The translations under genes and the position numbers were made by a program. The notes under the pieces are model-generated. The model was given only the letters and a program-made list of their open reading frames with translations. It was not told the DNA's origin and searched no databases. Of a stretch of 64,000 bases of DNA, positions 37,567-46,811 are shown piece after piece. This DNA comes from an uncultured Ruminococcus sp. (GTDB lineage: Bacteria; Bacillota; Clostridia; Oscillospirales; Acutalibacteraceae). The first letter of the stretch is position 1. Each line of letters begins with the position of its first letter. The DNA lies in contig CADAEZ010000001.1 of assembly GCA_902787145.1 (NCBI GenBank), forward strand, positions 1 to 64,000, given 5' to 3'.

Positions 37567-38185
37567 ACTTTTTTCTATGTTTGCTGTGATGATTACGAGG
37601 AACACAGAGCTTTATCTTTCCCGACTTATCATAAAGAATTCCGTCCTTTGAGGAATAGTAAGGATTATCCTTGCTGACTTCTATTCTCTTAAGACTATCA
37701 ATATCAAAAGTCCCTTTTACGATTTCCTTTACAGTAGACGGAAGATAAATCATCTCACATTCCTCATCGAAGCAATTATAGTATGAATAATACATTTCCT
37801 CATTACCAATGGGTTCTGGATCTTTAAAATATCCGCCTAATTTTATAACCGGTTTACCATCCAGCTTTTCCGGAATACGTATTTCTTCCTCCTCAAAGCC
37901 TGCCTGAACTATTTCGACTCCAGTATTATAATCCCTTATGGCAAAAAAACTATTATCTTCTACATTTTTTATATTATTTCCATATTCTTTTATTTTATCT
38001 GAATCGTTATTCTTTGCATAAAGTTCAACAAAATCATTAAAATAGTAGAATGGAAATTTCGGGTTGTTTATAATACTGCCTTTTTGTAAATATGATTCAG
38101 TACTGTTGTTATCATTGCCGTTTTTGCAACAGGTGAGCAATAACAAACATAAAACTAATAACAAACAAGCCATAACTTTTTTCAT
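37565..38185 (-). CDS. putative lipoprotein with a short BspA-like LRR tail
   Basis: A 206-residue protein. The signal MKKVMACLLLVLCLLLL runs into the lipobox LLTC, followed by an Asn-rich spacer. The second half contains LRR_5/BspA-like sequence (MIYLPSTVKEIVKGTFD, then IEVSKDNPYYSSKDGILYD). The last residues (HHSKHRKK) are unlike any LRR and run into the Rhs fragment, so the 3' end was probably replaced by recombination. It is likely to be a truncated surface protein. Confidence 0.65.
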   Translation of the reverse strand: MKKVMACLLLVLCLLLLTCCKNGNDNNSTESYLQKGSIINNPKFPFYYFNDFVELYAKNNDSDKIKEYGNNIKNVEDNSFFAIRDYNTGVEIVQAGFEEEEIRIPEKLDGKPVIKLGGYFKDPEPIGNEEMYYSYYNCFDEECEMIYLPSTVKEIVKGTFDIDSLKRIEVSKDNPYYSSKDGILYDKSGKIKLCVPRNHHSKHRKK

Positions 38186-38232
38186 AGTTAGCCTCCTCTA
38201 TTAAGCTTTTACTTGTTATTATAGCGTTGCCG

Positions 38233-39240
38233 TTAATCTAACGCTACAAATTTAAACTTATTCTTCTTAGCGTAATCCTCGGCGGCGGTGCCTTTGTAGC
38301 CTTTTATTGTGAATCCTTTAATTTTCACTTTTTCATCTTTATAACCAAGTGCTTCATCTTCTATCTTTTGTACACTTTTAGGTATTGTTATCATTTTTAG
38401 TTTTGAGCAACTCATAAAAGCCCAACTTTTTATTTCTTGTATTTTCCTGGATAGTTTTACTTTAGAAAGCTTTTTACACCTCATAAACGAACTGTCGTTA
38501 ATTGTCCTTAAATCACCTCGCATTGTGACCTTTTCGAGACTATAACAATTCAAAAAAGCTGAATCTTCTATTGTTGTTAATGAACTAGGTAAGTTAACTT
38601 CAGTAAGTTTTTCACAATTAAAAAATGCGCTTTCACCTATCTCCTTCAATTTTTTATTAAACTTTACAGTTTTTAGATTAATGCAGTCCTCAAACGTACC
38701 GTAATGAATTGTTTTCAAAGAATAGGGTAGTTTGATGCTTTTAAGACTTTTACAATTTGAAAAAGCTTTTTCTCCTATACTCTTTATTATTTTAGGAAGA
38801 TTAATTTTATTCAACTTTTTACAATAACTAAAAGCGTCGTTTCCTATTGTTTTTACTGTATCAGAAATTCTTATTGTTTTTATTCTGTCATTATAGTTTT
38901 GTCTTTTCCCGGTATTACCCTCACGAACAAATCCAAAACCATAATCACAAATAGACGTTACTCCTTTTTTCAGCACAATATGTTCGGGATGTTTTATATG
39001 CTCCCATGGAGTCTCGTTCATTTCACCCTTAATACTTATCGTCAGAGTTCTTGTTTTACTGTCGTATGTGTATTGAGGTTTATTAGTCTTTTGTGAGGCA
39101 ATTGTTGTTTTTGAGATTGTATTTTGGGTTAATGATACACTCTTAACACTTTTTGATGTATTTACGCAAGCTGGTATAATGGTGAATGAAACAATAATTA
39201 TACAAATTGCTAAAAACACAACAATAAGTTTTTTCATCAT
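38233..39240 (-). CDS. BspA-family leucine-rich-repeat lipoprotein
   Basis: A 335-residue protein. The lipoprotein-type signal ends at IIPAC. A short strand-rich segment (YDSKTRTLTISIKGEM) precedes about eight LRR_5/TpLRR repeats of roughly 23 residues with the pattern IGxxAFxxCxxLxxIxLPxSLxx. It ends in the TAAEDYAKKNKFKFVALD tail shared with the neighbouring copies. These proteins are displayed on the surface and bind host or bacterial ligands. It is a close paralogue of the gene at 40477-41439. Confidence 0.85.
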   Translation of the reverse strand: MMKKLIVVFLAICIIIVSFTIIPACVNTSKSVKSVSLTQNTISKTTIASQKTNKPQYTYDSKTRTLTISIKGEMNETPWEHIKHPEHIVLKKGVTSICDYGFGFVREGNTGKRQNYNDRIKTIRISDTVKTIGNDAFSYCKKLNKINLPKIIKSIGEKAFSNCKSLKSIKLPYSLKTIHYGTFEDCINLKTVKFNKKLKEIGESAFFNCEKLTEVNLPSSLTTIEDSAFLNCYSLEKVTMRGDLRTINDSSFMRCKKLSKVKLSRKIQEIKSWAFMSCSKLKMITIPKSVQKIEDEALGYKDEKVKIKGFTIKGYKGTAAEDYAKKNKFKFVALD

Positions 39241-39285
39241 AATTCTCCTTTTAATTTTAAAATGTATTATCCAAAAAATAATTAA

Positions 39286-39528
39286 TTATAAATTTTCAAT
39301 CATATACTTGGAAATTATAAAAATCATTAAGCATTCTTCCTCATCACTGTTAAGGACTAAAATATTTGAAATCCTTTTTAAGATAGGTACACTCGGAGCG
39401 GAACGCATATTGCGTTCGATATGAGAAGCATAAACAGGAGAAATACCTACTGCATCAGCAAAACTACGAAGCGAAATACTCTTTTCCAGTCTTTTTAAAC
39501 TTATAAATGCACCAAATGTGTTTTTCAT
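39286..39528 (-). CDS. XRE-family HTH regulator, short
   Basis: An 80-residue protein: helix-turn-helix SLRSFADAVGISPVYASHIE with a preceding FGAFISLKRLEK helix. It is nearly identical to the N-terminal 70 residues of the gene at 40067-40441, and the DNA is also nearly identical, so the duplication is recent. It probably regulates nearby genes. Confidence 0.8.
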   Translation of the reverse strand: MKNTFGAFISLKRLEKSISLRSFADAVGISPVYASHIERNMRSAPSVPILKRISNILVLNSDEEECLMIFIISKYMIENL

Positions 39529-39611
39529 TTTAATACATTCCTAAAAAACGTTTAATGGTTTATTATATCTTATTTGACAAACCATTAAATTTTGGTTTAT
39601 ACATAGATAAA

Positions 39612-40070
39612 TTAGGGCTTTTCAAAATAGTCTATAACAGTATAGATTCCATTTATTTTTCTCAGTTTTACCTTAACCGGAATGCAAATACTACTGCGTA
39701 ACACATGGTTGTCTACCGCTGATAAACATTGATAATTATACTTGTAGGTAACAAATATATAGTTTTCATCAGTATATCCGAAAATATCGTAAACAGAATT
39801 CTCTTCATAATAGTCTTTTCCTAACTCTCCATAATCTCCATGGTTTTGTTCACGATATAAAAAGCAATCATACAATGCTTTTGTAACACTTTGTTGAATA
39901 GCATTAGGAAGCTTTTGATAGTCACCAAAACTATCGTAAGATGAAAAAAGAATACTTTTTATGATATTGCAACATTTAGTTTCATCGTTGTTCATTCCTG
40001 TTGTGCAACCGCTTAGTATAATTGATAATAAAAGTATAATAATCATGTAGATTATCCGCTGTCTCTTCAT
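39612..40070 (-). CDS. small lipoprotein, unknown function
   Basis: A 152-residue protein with signal MKRQRIIYMIIILLLSIIL and lipobox LSGC. The mature part is Tyr- and Asp-rich, ending in VKLRKINGIYTVIDYFEKP, a beta-strand-rich layout seen in small exported proteins of unknown role. Its start overlaps the preceding HTH gene by four bases, so the two are translated together. Confidence 0.7.
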   Translation of the reverse strand: MKRQRIIYMIIILLLSIILSGCTTGMNNDETKCCNIIKSILFSSYDSFGDYQKLPNAIQQSVTKALYDCFLYREQNHGDYGELGKDYYEENSVYDIFGYTDENYIFVTYKYNYQCLSAVDNHVLRSSICIPVKVKLRKINGIYTVIDYFEKP

Positions 40071-40441
40071 TTTAATAAAACCACCTTCATTTTACATTTT
40101 TTATTCTTCTTAAACACACCACTAATAGGCTCATCATATCTAGGACTCGTATGACCAGCATATTTAATATTCCAACCGCTTTGAATACTACTTATGATAG
40201 TAGCGTGATCTACACTGCCGTTACCATCAAAGTCCATATACATCATTTCTTCCTCATCACTGTTAAGAACTAAAATATTTGAAATCCTTTTTAATACAGG
40301 TGCACTCGGAGAAGAACGCATATTGCGTTCGATATGAGAAGCATAAACCGGAGAAATACCTATTGCATCAGCAAAATTACGAAGCGAAATTTGTTTTTCC
40401 AGCCTTTTTGAACTTATAAATGCACCAAATGTGTTTTTCAT
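40067..40441 (-). CDS. chimera of an XRE HTH domain and an amidase-domain fragment
   Basis: A 124-residue frame. Residues 1-70 are the same XRE HTH as the gene at 39286 (SLRNFADAIGISPVYASHIE). From about residue 72 it becomes MDFDGNGSVDHATIIS and GHTSPRYDEPISGV. These match the C-terminal part of the Amidase_6-type domain (D-DGDG-DH motif, then a conserved HT), normally found in secreted peptidases and toxin proteins. The upstream catalytic half of that domain is missing. The join is at the run of Glu codons after LNSDEE. Confidence 0.75.
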   Translation of the reverse strand: MKNTFGAFISSKRLEKQISLRNFADAIGISPVYASHIERNMRSSPSAPVLKRISNILVLNSDEEEMMYMDFDGNGSVDHATIISSIQSGWNIKYAGHTSPRYDEPISGVFKKNKKCKMKVVLLK

Positions 40442-40476
40442 TTTAGTACACCGTAGTTTTATTAAGCATAATCAAA

Positions 40477-41439
40477 TCAATCCAAAGGTACAAACTTAAA
40501 CTTATTCTTCTTCGCGTACTGCTCAGCGGCAGTGTCTTTGTAACCTTTGATTGTGAAATTTTTAATGCGTTCATATTTAAGGTGTTCACTATCTATACGC
40601 TTTTCTATATACCCAAATGCTTTTTTTCCGATACACTTGACACTTCTAGGAACTTTAATCTTCTTCAACCTTGGGCAATTATCAAATGCAAGTTTCTCAA
40701 TTTTTGTTACCTTGTTTTGTATTGTGACTTTACTTAGATTTTTACAAGAGTAAAAAGTCTGACAGGTAATTTTTTTTAGGTTTTTGGGAAGCTTAACTTT
40801 TATTAATGAATTACAATGACCGAAAACGCCGGTATCTATACTGTTTACAGTATCCGAGATTGTTATTTGCTTTAGCTTTTTACATTCCCAAAAGACATTT
40901 TCATTTATTTTACTAACTCCTTTTTTAATCTTAACTTTTTCTAATTTTTTACAATAATCAAATAATCCATACGGTAATTCATTTACACTTCCGGGAATTG
41001 TTATTTTCTGTAGGTTTTCACAAGACCCAAATGCCAAAGAGCCGATTATCTTTACACTTTCAGGAATATTAATCTTTTTGAGCTTTTCACAATCTGAAAA
41101 AGCGTCGCGCCCGATTGATTTTACTGTGGAAGGGAGACTTACTGTTTTGATTCTGTCATAGTTGTTCAATCTTTCGCCGCCATTACCATGAACAGAAAAC
41201 ATAAAACCATAATCCGGAATACTTGTAAGACCTTTTCGTAAAACAATATGTTCAGGTTTTTTAATATGTTTCCAAGGAGCGTTAGTATAGTCATATTCCA
41301 TTTCTCCTTGAATATTTATGGTAAGCGTCTTTGTTTTGCTGTTATAGGAATAAACCTTTTTCTTAGCGTTTACGGATACAACGCTTATTGATGTAAGCAT
41401 TATACAAAATGTTAAAAGTAATGTAATTGTTCTTTTCAT
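40477..41439 (-). CDS. BspA-family leucine-rich-repeat secreted protein
   Basis: A 320-residue protein. The signal peptide KRTITLLLTFCIMLTSISVV ends near VNAKK, followed by the same strand-rich segment as the paralogue (YNSKTKTLTINIQGEM) and about eight LRR_5 repeats such as IGSLAFGSCENLQKITIP. The C-terminus is TAAEQYAKKNKFKFVPLD. The ATG at 41439 is used because the ATG three codons earlier overlaps the AAAGGATG ribosome site. It is the first gene of the island cluster. Confidence 0.85.
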   Translation of the reverse strand: MKRTITLLLTFCIMLTSISVVSVNAKKKVYSYNSKTKTLTINIQGEMEYDYTNAPWKHIKKPEHIVLRKGLTSIPDYGFMFSVHGNGGERLNNYDRIKTVSLPSTVKSIGRDAFSDCEKLKKINIPESVKIIGSLAFGSCENLQKITIPGSVNELPYGLFDYCKKLEKVKIKKGVSKINENVFWECKKLKQITISDTVNSIDTGVFGHCNSLIKVKLPKNLKKITCQTFYSCKNLSKVTIQNKVTKIEKLAFDNCPRLKKIKVPRSVKCIGKKAFGYIEKRIDSEHLKYERIKNFTIKGYKDTAAEQYAKKNKFKFVPLD

Positions 41440-41539
41440 TATTATCATCCTTTCATCTTGACAATACAGTTTTTACATTTTGAATGAGGTTTAAAAAAGC
41501 TTGTTGCCGATTGGATTTTGAATAATAAGATTTATAGTT

Positions 41540-41569
41540 TTGCCCGCTCAGCAGCGCGCTTTCTTGTAA
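41540..41569 (+). repeat. direct repeat at the right edge of the accessory island
   Basis: TTGCCCGCTCAG joined to CAGCGCGCTTTCTTGTAA; same orientation as 36273-36311. Between this element and 41760 the gap is non-coding. Confidence 0.7.
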
Positions 41570-41762
41570 ATCCATTATATTATAGTAGTGCCGAAAAATC
41601 ACCAAAAAGTTTCATAAAATCTATAAATAAATTCTTTTTCTGTATTATGCACAAAAGGGGAGACGATAATTTGTGCATAGTGGACAAGGGCAGGATGACG
41701 CGCTTTTCACTACTCAACGCACGTTGCTGTGTAGCGGCAAACTGTGCGGAGAATACAAATAA

Positions 41763-41789
41763 AAAACTGCCGTGGCAAGCGGCAGTTTT
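41763..41789 (-). terminator. terminator of the transglutaminase/LRR gene
   Basis: Arms AAAACTGCCG and CGGCAGTTTT; the minus strand continues with a T-rich tract. Confidence 0.75.
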
Positions 41790-41795
41790 ACTGTG

Positions 41796-44000
41796 TTATT
41801 TAACTTTAATCTTGCATTTAAGCTTCTTTTTGCCGTATTTAACGGTTATATTGGCGCTGCCCTTTCGTTTAGCTTTGACTTTGCCGGTGTATGATACGGA
41901 GGCGACACGCTTGTTGGAGGATCTAAAGGAGACTACGGTGGATGTGCCGTAGATTTTTACGGTGAAGCTCTGACCTTTTTTCAGGGTCTTTTTTTTGGCG
42001 TTCAGCCTGACGGGTTTAATCGTGAGATTGATTACCGCTTTGTACTTTTTGGTTTTGACGTTGATCTTAACTTTGCCTTTCTTTTTGGCCTTTACTATAC
42101 CCTTCTTGGTGACTGAGGCAAGCTTTGGATTTTTGCAGGTGATTGTCGATCCGGAAAGCTTCAGAACCTCGGCGAGGTTATATTTTTGGCCGACATAGAG
42201 CTTTAGCTTGAGGTAGTAAGTGAGGTTGTTGGCTTTGGCGGTTGAGGATTTTTGGGTGGTTGAAGTTGTTGTGCCGGGTGTAACGTTCGCGCTGTCAGGA
42301 GAGGTCGTGGGCTGTTCGGTTTTTTTATCGAGACATATAAAATGCAGGTTGTATTCTTTGGCGAAAGCCTCGGCGGTTGAGCCTGAGTATCCCTCGATAG
42401 AAAGCTTGGGGCAGCCGGTGAAGGCGTTTTTGCCGATATTGGTTACGGATTTTGGTATTGTGACTATTTCGAGATTCTCACATCCGTAGAAGGCGGCATC
42501 GCCGATTGAGAGGAGTGTGTCGGGCAGGATGACGGTGGTTATTGTATTATTGTTTATAAAAAGTGAATCGGCGAGCTCGGTTACGGGTAAGCTGTCTATG
42601 GTGTTGGGGATGAGCAGCTTTTGGGCGTAAACGTCGAAGTGCATCAGCTTGATGCCGGAATCGGTTTGGGTATAGTAATCCGACTTTATCGCGTCAGGAT
42701 GAGAGGGGTCGAGGTTGTTCGGCAGAATTGATTCGAGCCGATAGAGGATGTCCTCGGTGTTGGGAGTTTCCTTTATAGTGGTGTATAATCCGCCGTCCGG
42801 CTTAAATGCGATACCGTATATATTGTATGCCAATGCTTCGGGCTTTTTGTAGATTACTTCGAAGAAGGTGGAGTCGGGCTTTGTGCGGAAAATCTCGTCG
42901 CAGTCGTTGTAATACAGATACTCGCCGTCATACGCCAGATAGGAGAAGGCCCTTTCCCAGAAAGCTCCTTCGCTCTGGCCGTAGACATTCCATCTTGTGG
43001 TGATTTTTTCTATCACCTTTGTGTGGCCGTTATCATCCCTCTTGGTAAGCGCGCCGTAGACGCTGCTGCCGTAGCTTTGGTTCATATAGTAATCGAAGTT
43101 GTTGATCCTGTAGATAAAGGTGTTTACATCGCGCCACCAGGCGTTATCATAGCCTTGGTCGGAGGCTTTTGCCTTTGCCAGAGGGTTGACGTGCATATCA
43201 CGGTTCATACCCTCTGAGTCGAGCGCCTTAAGCTTTGAGTCGCTTACCATAAAGAAAACGTGGTTGACCCTGCCGAGGTTGTCAAAGGTCGGGTCGTCAA
43301 GGGTGACGTCAATATGATAGTATTTTCCGCCGATTTTTGTAAGCGACCAGGAGTGGTTGGCTTCGATGCTGTGGACGAAGGTGGACTCGATACCGAGCCT
43401 TTTGAGCAGGTAGTTGAACGCCAGCGTGTAGCCCTCGCAGACGGCGTTGTTGTTTACGAGAGCGCCGTAGGAGGTGTATATCGACAGAGGAGACGAGGAG
43501 ATATCCTGGGTATACTCGACAAGGGTGGCGATTCTGTCGTGGACATAGCGGCATTTGTACAGGTCGGACCAAGAGCTGTCAACTCCGTTGAGGAAGTAGT
43601 CGGCGGCGGTGTTGAATTTTTCGATTTCTGCGGGAATCTGTGACTTTTCAAACAGAAAATTCGGACGAATGGAGACCAGCAAGGTGTCGTCGCTGCCGAA
43701 GGTGGTGTCGAAGGTACGGGGACTTATGTAGAACAAATCGGGATTTTCGTACAATACGCTTACGTATATGGAGTTGATGTCGTCTTTCGGGATTTTAAAG
43801 TCCTTGACCGAGATATCCTCGTTGAGGGCGCGCAACTGTCCTGCCAGATATTCACAGAACTCCGGATACATAGAGACGATTTCGGCGGTGGAGTGAGTTT
43901 TCATAAGGTCATTGTTGTAGATAAACTCGACAGCGCCGGCGAAGCTTTCGCCCGATATTAAAAGTGATAGGATAATAAATAGTGAAACTACTCGTTTCAT
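41796..44000 (-). CDS. secreted multidomain protein: transglutaminase-like, LRR and Ig-like
   Basis: A 734-residue protein. A signal peptide (to about residue 24) leads to a transglutaminase-like protease domain (about 60-260) with a probable triad: Cys in NAVCEGYTLAFNYL, His in EANHSWSL and Asp in YYHIDVTLDDP. A beta-rich middle region follows, then a short LRR_5 stretch (IGDAAFYGCENLEIVTIP) and a C-terminal, Lys-rich Big_2-like domain (ASVSYTGKVKAKRKGSANIT). The ATG at 44000 is used because the upstream GTG lies within the GGAGTG ribosome site. It may act on cell-wall or host proteins. No wall anchor is visible. Confidence 0.82.
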   Translation of the reverse strand: MKRVVSLFIILSLLISGESFAGAVEFIYNNDLMKTHSTAEIVSMYPEFCEYLAGQLRALNEDISVKDFKIPKDDINSIYVSVLYENPDLFYISPRTFDTTFGSDDTLLVSIRPNFLFEKSQIPAEIEKFNTAADYFLNGVDSSWSDLYKCRYVHDRIATLVEYTQDISSSPLSIYTSYGALVNNNAVCEGYTLAFNYLLKRLGIESTFVHSIEANHSWSLTKIGGKYYHIDVTLDDPTFDNLGRVNHVFFMVSDSKLKALDSEGMNRDMHVNPLAKAKASDQGYDNAWWRDVNTFIYRINNFDYYMNQSYGSSVYGALTKRDDNGHTKVIEKITTRWNVYGQSEGAFWERAFSYLAYDGEYLYYNDCDEIFRTKPDSTFFEVIYKKPEALAYNIYGIAFKPDGGLYTTIKETPNTEDILYRLESILPNNLDPSHPDAIKSDYYTQTDSGIKLMHFDVYAQKLLIPNTIDSLPVTELADSLFINNNTITTVILPDTLLSIGDAAFYGCENLEIVTIPKSVTNIGKNAFTGCPKLSIEGYSGSTAEAFAKEYNLHFICLDKKTEQPTTSPDSANVTPGTTTSTTQKSSTAKANNLTYYLKLKLYVGQKYNLAEVLKLSGSTITCKNPKLASVTKKGIVKAKKKGKVKINVKTKKYKAVINLTIKPVRLNAKKKTLKKGQSFTVKIYGTSTVVSFRSSNKRVASVSYTGKVKAKRKGSANITVKYGKKKLKCKIKVK

Positions 44001-44177
44001 CGTAAACACTCCATAAAATACTTACAACTTCCCAATCATATTATATATTGAACAAAAACAGTTGTCAATTGTTATTTTTGTTTGTTGAGTTCATATAACC
44101 GAAAATCGGTGATTTTTTCACAAATCTTAACATATAATTTAACACTTCTGCTTGAAAGAGCGATTGGAGGGTTATAT

Positions 44178-44477
44178 GTGAAAGGAATTGTCGAACAAAG
44201 AGCAGCAATGCTCGGAGAATACATAATCGAGAGCAAGTCCACTGTGCGCTCCGCCGCAAAAAAATTCGGAATCAGCAAGAGCACGGTGCACAAGGATGTC
44301 AGCCAGCGGCTCAGAAACATAAACCCGACGCTTTATAAAGAGGTCCGGGAGATACTCAACACCAATAAAAACGAAAGACACATACGCGGAGGTATCGCCA
44401 CCAGAAACAAATACCTGATGAAAAAAGAAAAAATGACGATATACAAAAACGGACTTGAAACTTCTTCTTTAAAATAG
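44178..44477 (+). CDS. spoIIID: sporulation transcription factor SpoIIID
   Basis: A 99-residue DNA-binding protein. The helix-turn-helix VRSAAKKFGISKSTVHKDV and the basic region KNERHIRGGIATRNKYL match SpoIIID throughout. It acts in the mother cell, modulating SigE-dependent genes. The GTG at 44178 follows a TTGGAGG site; the longer in-frame start has no homology or ribosome site. Its presence supports a spore-forming host. Confidence 0.93.
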   Translation: MKGIVEQRAAMLGEYIIESKSTVRSAAKKFGISKSTVHKDVSQRLRNINPTLYKEVREILNTNKNERHIRGGIATRNKYLMKKEKMTIYKNGLETSSLK

Positions 44478-44516
44478 TAAAATAGTCAGAGAATATCAAA
44501 ATAAAGGAGAGAAACC

Positions 44517-46811
44517 ATGGGCAAAATATTCCGGAACTTTGTGCCGTACTGGAAGTCCGTGCTGGTGATTCTTTTGTTGCTGACAGCGCAGGCGGTATGT
44601 GACCTCGCTCTGCCGCAATATACGTCCGACATCATCGACACGGGTATCCAGAACTGCGGCATATCGCACATTCTCCCCGAAAAAATGAGTGACACTGAGT
44701 ACGAATACGCCGAAATGTTTATGACAAAAAAAGAGCTTGAGGAATTTAGGAGCTGTTATAAGCCGGAGGACAAGCTGTATGTTCGTACACAAAATGACGA
44801 GAAAAAGCTAAAGAAGCTCGACGACGAGTTAATCTATCCGATTGTAATTGACTATACTATGTCAATGCTGCCGCTGGAGGATTTTGCCGAAATGGCGAAA
44901 GAAAAAGTCGGCGGTCAGCTTAAACCTAAGCCGACGGAGGAATTTGTGGAATCTGTATCCAAGGCGATCGGCGCGGAGCTTAAGGTGACAAAGATAAAGG
45001 ATGAGGACGGAGCGGATTCGGCCTATGTAGACGCGCGCCCGTTGTTCAGGGCTAAGGCCGACAGAGCTTCGATTGCGCAGATAAGAGAATTTATGAAAAA
45101 GGAAGTCGACGCCCTCGGCAAGGATACCGCGAAAAGCTCGGCGGTTGCCTTTGCCGTTAAATGTGACAGAGAAGCCGGGGTGGACGTGGATTCGATACAG
45201 ACCGCCTATCTATGGATAGCGGGGGTAAAGATGCTATTGATCTCGTTCGTGCTGACATTCTGCGCGGTGTTTGCGGGATTCTTTGCCGCGCGAGTAGGCT
45301 CCGGAGTCGGAATGACGCTGAGGAGCAGGGTTTTTCGCAATGTTATCGGGTTCTCAAACTCAGAGATAGACAAATTCTCGACCGCCTCGCTTATAACGCG
45401 TACCACAAACGATATACAGCAGATTCAGATGGTATCGGTTATTATGCTAAGGATGGTGCTGTACGCTCCGATTATCGGTATCGGCGGCGTAATCAAGGTT
45501 ATCAACACAGGCGCGTCGATGTGGTGGGTGATCGCGCTGGCTGTCGCGTCGATTATGGTTATCGTGGCGGCGCTGATGGCAATTGCCATGCCAAAGTTTA
45601 AGCTGATGCAAAAGCTGGTCGACAGGGTGAACCTTGTGTCGAGAGAAATACTTACCGGTATACCCGTAATCCGCGCCTTCGGTCGTGAGGAAAGAGAGGA
45701 GGAAATCTTTGACGAGGCTAATGTAGCGCTGACAAAGACGACTCTCTTTACAAACAGGGTGATGACCTTTATGCTGCCGATTATGACAGTTATGATGAAC
45801 CTTATTTCGGTGCTGATCGTATGGGTAGCGTCGGGGAACATTAAGGACGGTAATATGCAGGTCGGCGAGATGACCGCTTTTATCACATATTCGATGCAGA
45901 TTATTATAAGCTTCCTGATGCTGACGGTGATGTCGATATTCCTGCCGAGAGCGGCCGTCGCCGCCGGCAGAATTGACGAGGTGGTTAAAACCGAGACCTC
46001 GATAAAGGACGCCGATGACAGCCGACCGCTCGCTGATAATAAGGGCGTTGTGGAGTTCAGAAACGTCAGCTTCCGCTATCCCGGCGCCGAGGAGGACGTG
46101 CTGTCGGACATCAGCTTTACGGCTTATCCCGGCGAGACTACCGCGATAATCGGCAGTACCGGCAGCGGAAAGTCTACGCTGGTTAATCTTATTCCCCGTT
46201 TGTATGATGTTACGGGCGGCGCGGTGCTGATTGACGGCGAGGATATACGCAACGTGACCATGGAGTCGCTGCGTGACGAAATAGGTTATGTTCCGCAGAA
46301 GGGAATCCTTTTTAGCGGTACGATTGCGTCGAACCTGAGGTTCGGCAATAAGGACGCCGGCGACGCCGAGATAGAAAAAGCGGCGCGTATTGCCCAGGCA
46401 GCTGAGTTTATCGACGAAAAACCGGACGGATATGAATCCGAAATCTCGCAGGGAGGAACCAACGTATCCGGCGGTCAGAAGCAGAGGTTGTCCATAGCGC
46501 GCGCGATTGCCAAGAATCCGAAGATATATATTTTTGACGACAGCTTCTCGGCTCTCGATATGAAAACGGATAAAAAGCTCAGGCAGGAGCTTGATAAGGA
46601 GGTTTCGGACAGCACGGTGATTATCGTAGCTCAGCGAATCTCCACGATTATAGACGCGCAGCGGATTATTGTGCTTGACGACGGCAGGATTGCCGGAATC
46701 GGAACTCACAGGGACCTGCTCAAAACCTGCGGCGAATACCTTGAAATTGCAAAATCCCAGCTCTCCGAAAAGGAACTGGGACTGGGAGAGGACGGTGAGC
46801 TCGATGGCTGA
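44517..46811 (+). CDS. ABC exporter half-transporter with degenerate site and large extracytoplasmic insert
   Basis: A 764-residue membrane/ATPase fusion. After the first helix (SVLVILLLLTAQAVCDLAL) about 180 extra residues, charged and helical, lie before the second helix (about 231-255), presumably outside the cell. The ATPase has Walker A GSTGSGKST and signature VSGGQKQRL, but Walker B reads IYIFDDSFSALD (Asp for Glu) and the switch is VAQRIST (Gln for His). That makes it the non-catalytic half of a heterodimer with the next gene. The 3' end overlaps the partner by 8 bp. Confidence 0.92.
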   Translation: MGKIFRNFVPYWKSVLVILLLLTAQAVCDLALPQYTSDIIDTGIQNCGISHILPEKMSDTEYEYAEMFMTKKELEEFRSCYKPEDKLYVRTQNDEKKLKKLDDELIYPIVIDYTMSMLPLEDFAEMAKEKVGGQLKPKPTEEFVESVSKAIGAELKVTKIKDEDGADSAYVDARPLFRAKADRASIAQIREFMKKEVDALGKDTAKSSAVAFAVKCDREAGVDVDSIQTAYLWIAGVKMLLISFVLTFCAVFAGFFAARVGSGVGMTLRSRVFRNVIGFSNSEIDKFSTASLITRTTNDIQQIQMVSVIMLRMVLYAPIIGIGGVIKVINTGASMWWVIALAVASIMVIVAALMAIAMPKFKLMQKLVDRVNLVSREILTGIPVIRAFGREEREEEIFDEANVALTKTTLFTNRVMTFMLPIMTVMMNLISVLIVWVASGNIKDGNMQVGEMTAFITYSMQIIISFLMLTVMSIFLPRAAVAAGRIDEVVKTETSIKDADDSRPLADNKGVVEFRNVSFRYPGAEEDVLSDISFTAYPGETTAIIGSTGSGKSTLVNLIPRLYDVTGGAVLIDGEDIRNVTMESLRDEIGYVPQKGILFSGTIASNLRFGNKDAGDAEIEKAARIAQAAEFIDEKPDGYESEISQGGTNVSGGQKQRLSIARAIAKNPKIYIFDDSFSALDMKTDKKLRQELDKEVSDSTVIIVAQRISTIIDAQRIIVLDDGRIAGIGTHRDLLKTCGEYLEIAKSQLSEKELGLGEDGELDG

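Noticed and set aside
46669..46803. An extended start for the second exporter gene
   Set aside because: It overlaps the end of the upstream gene in another frame; the ATG at 46804 has homology and a site.
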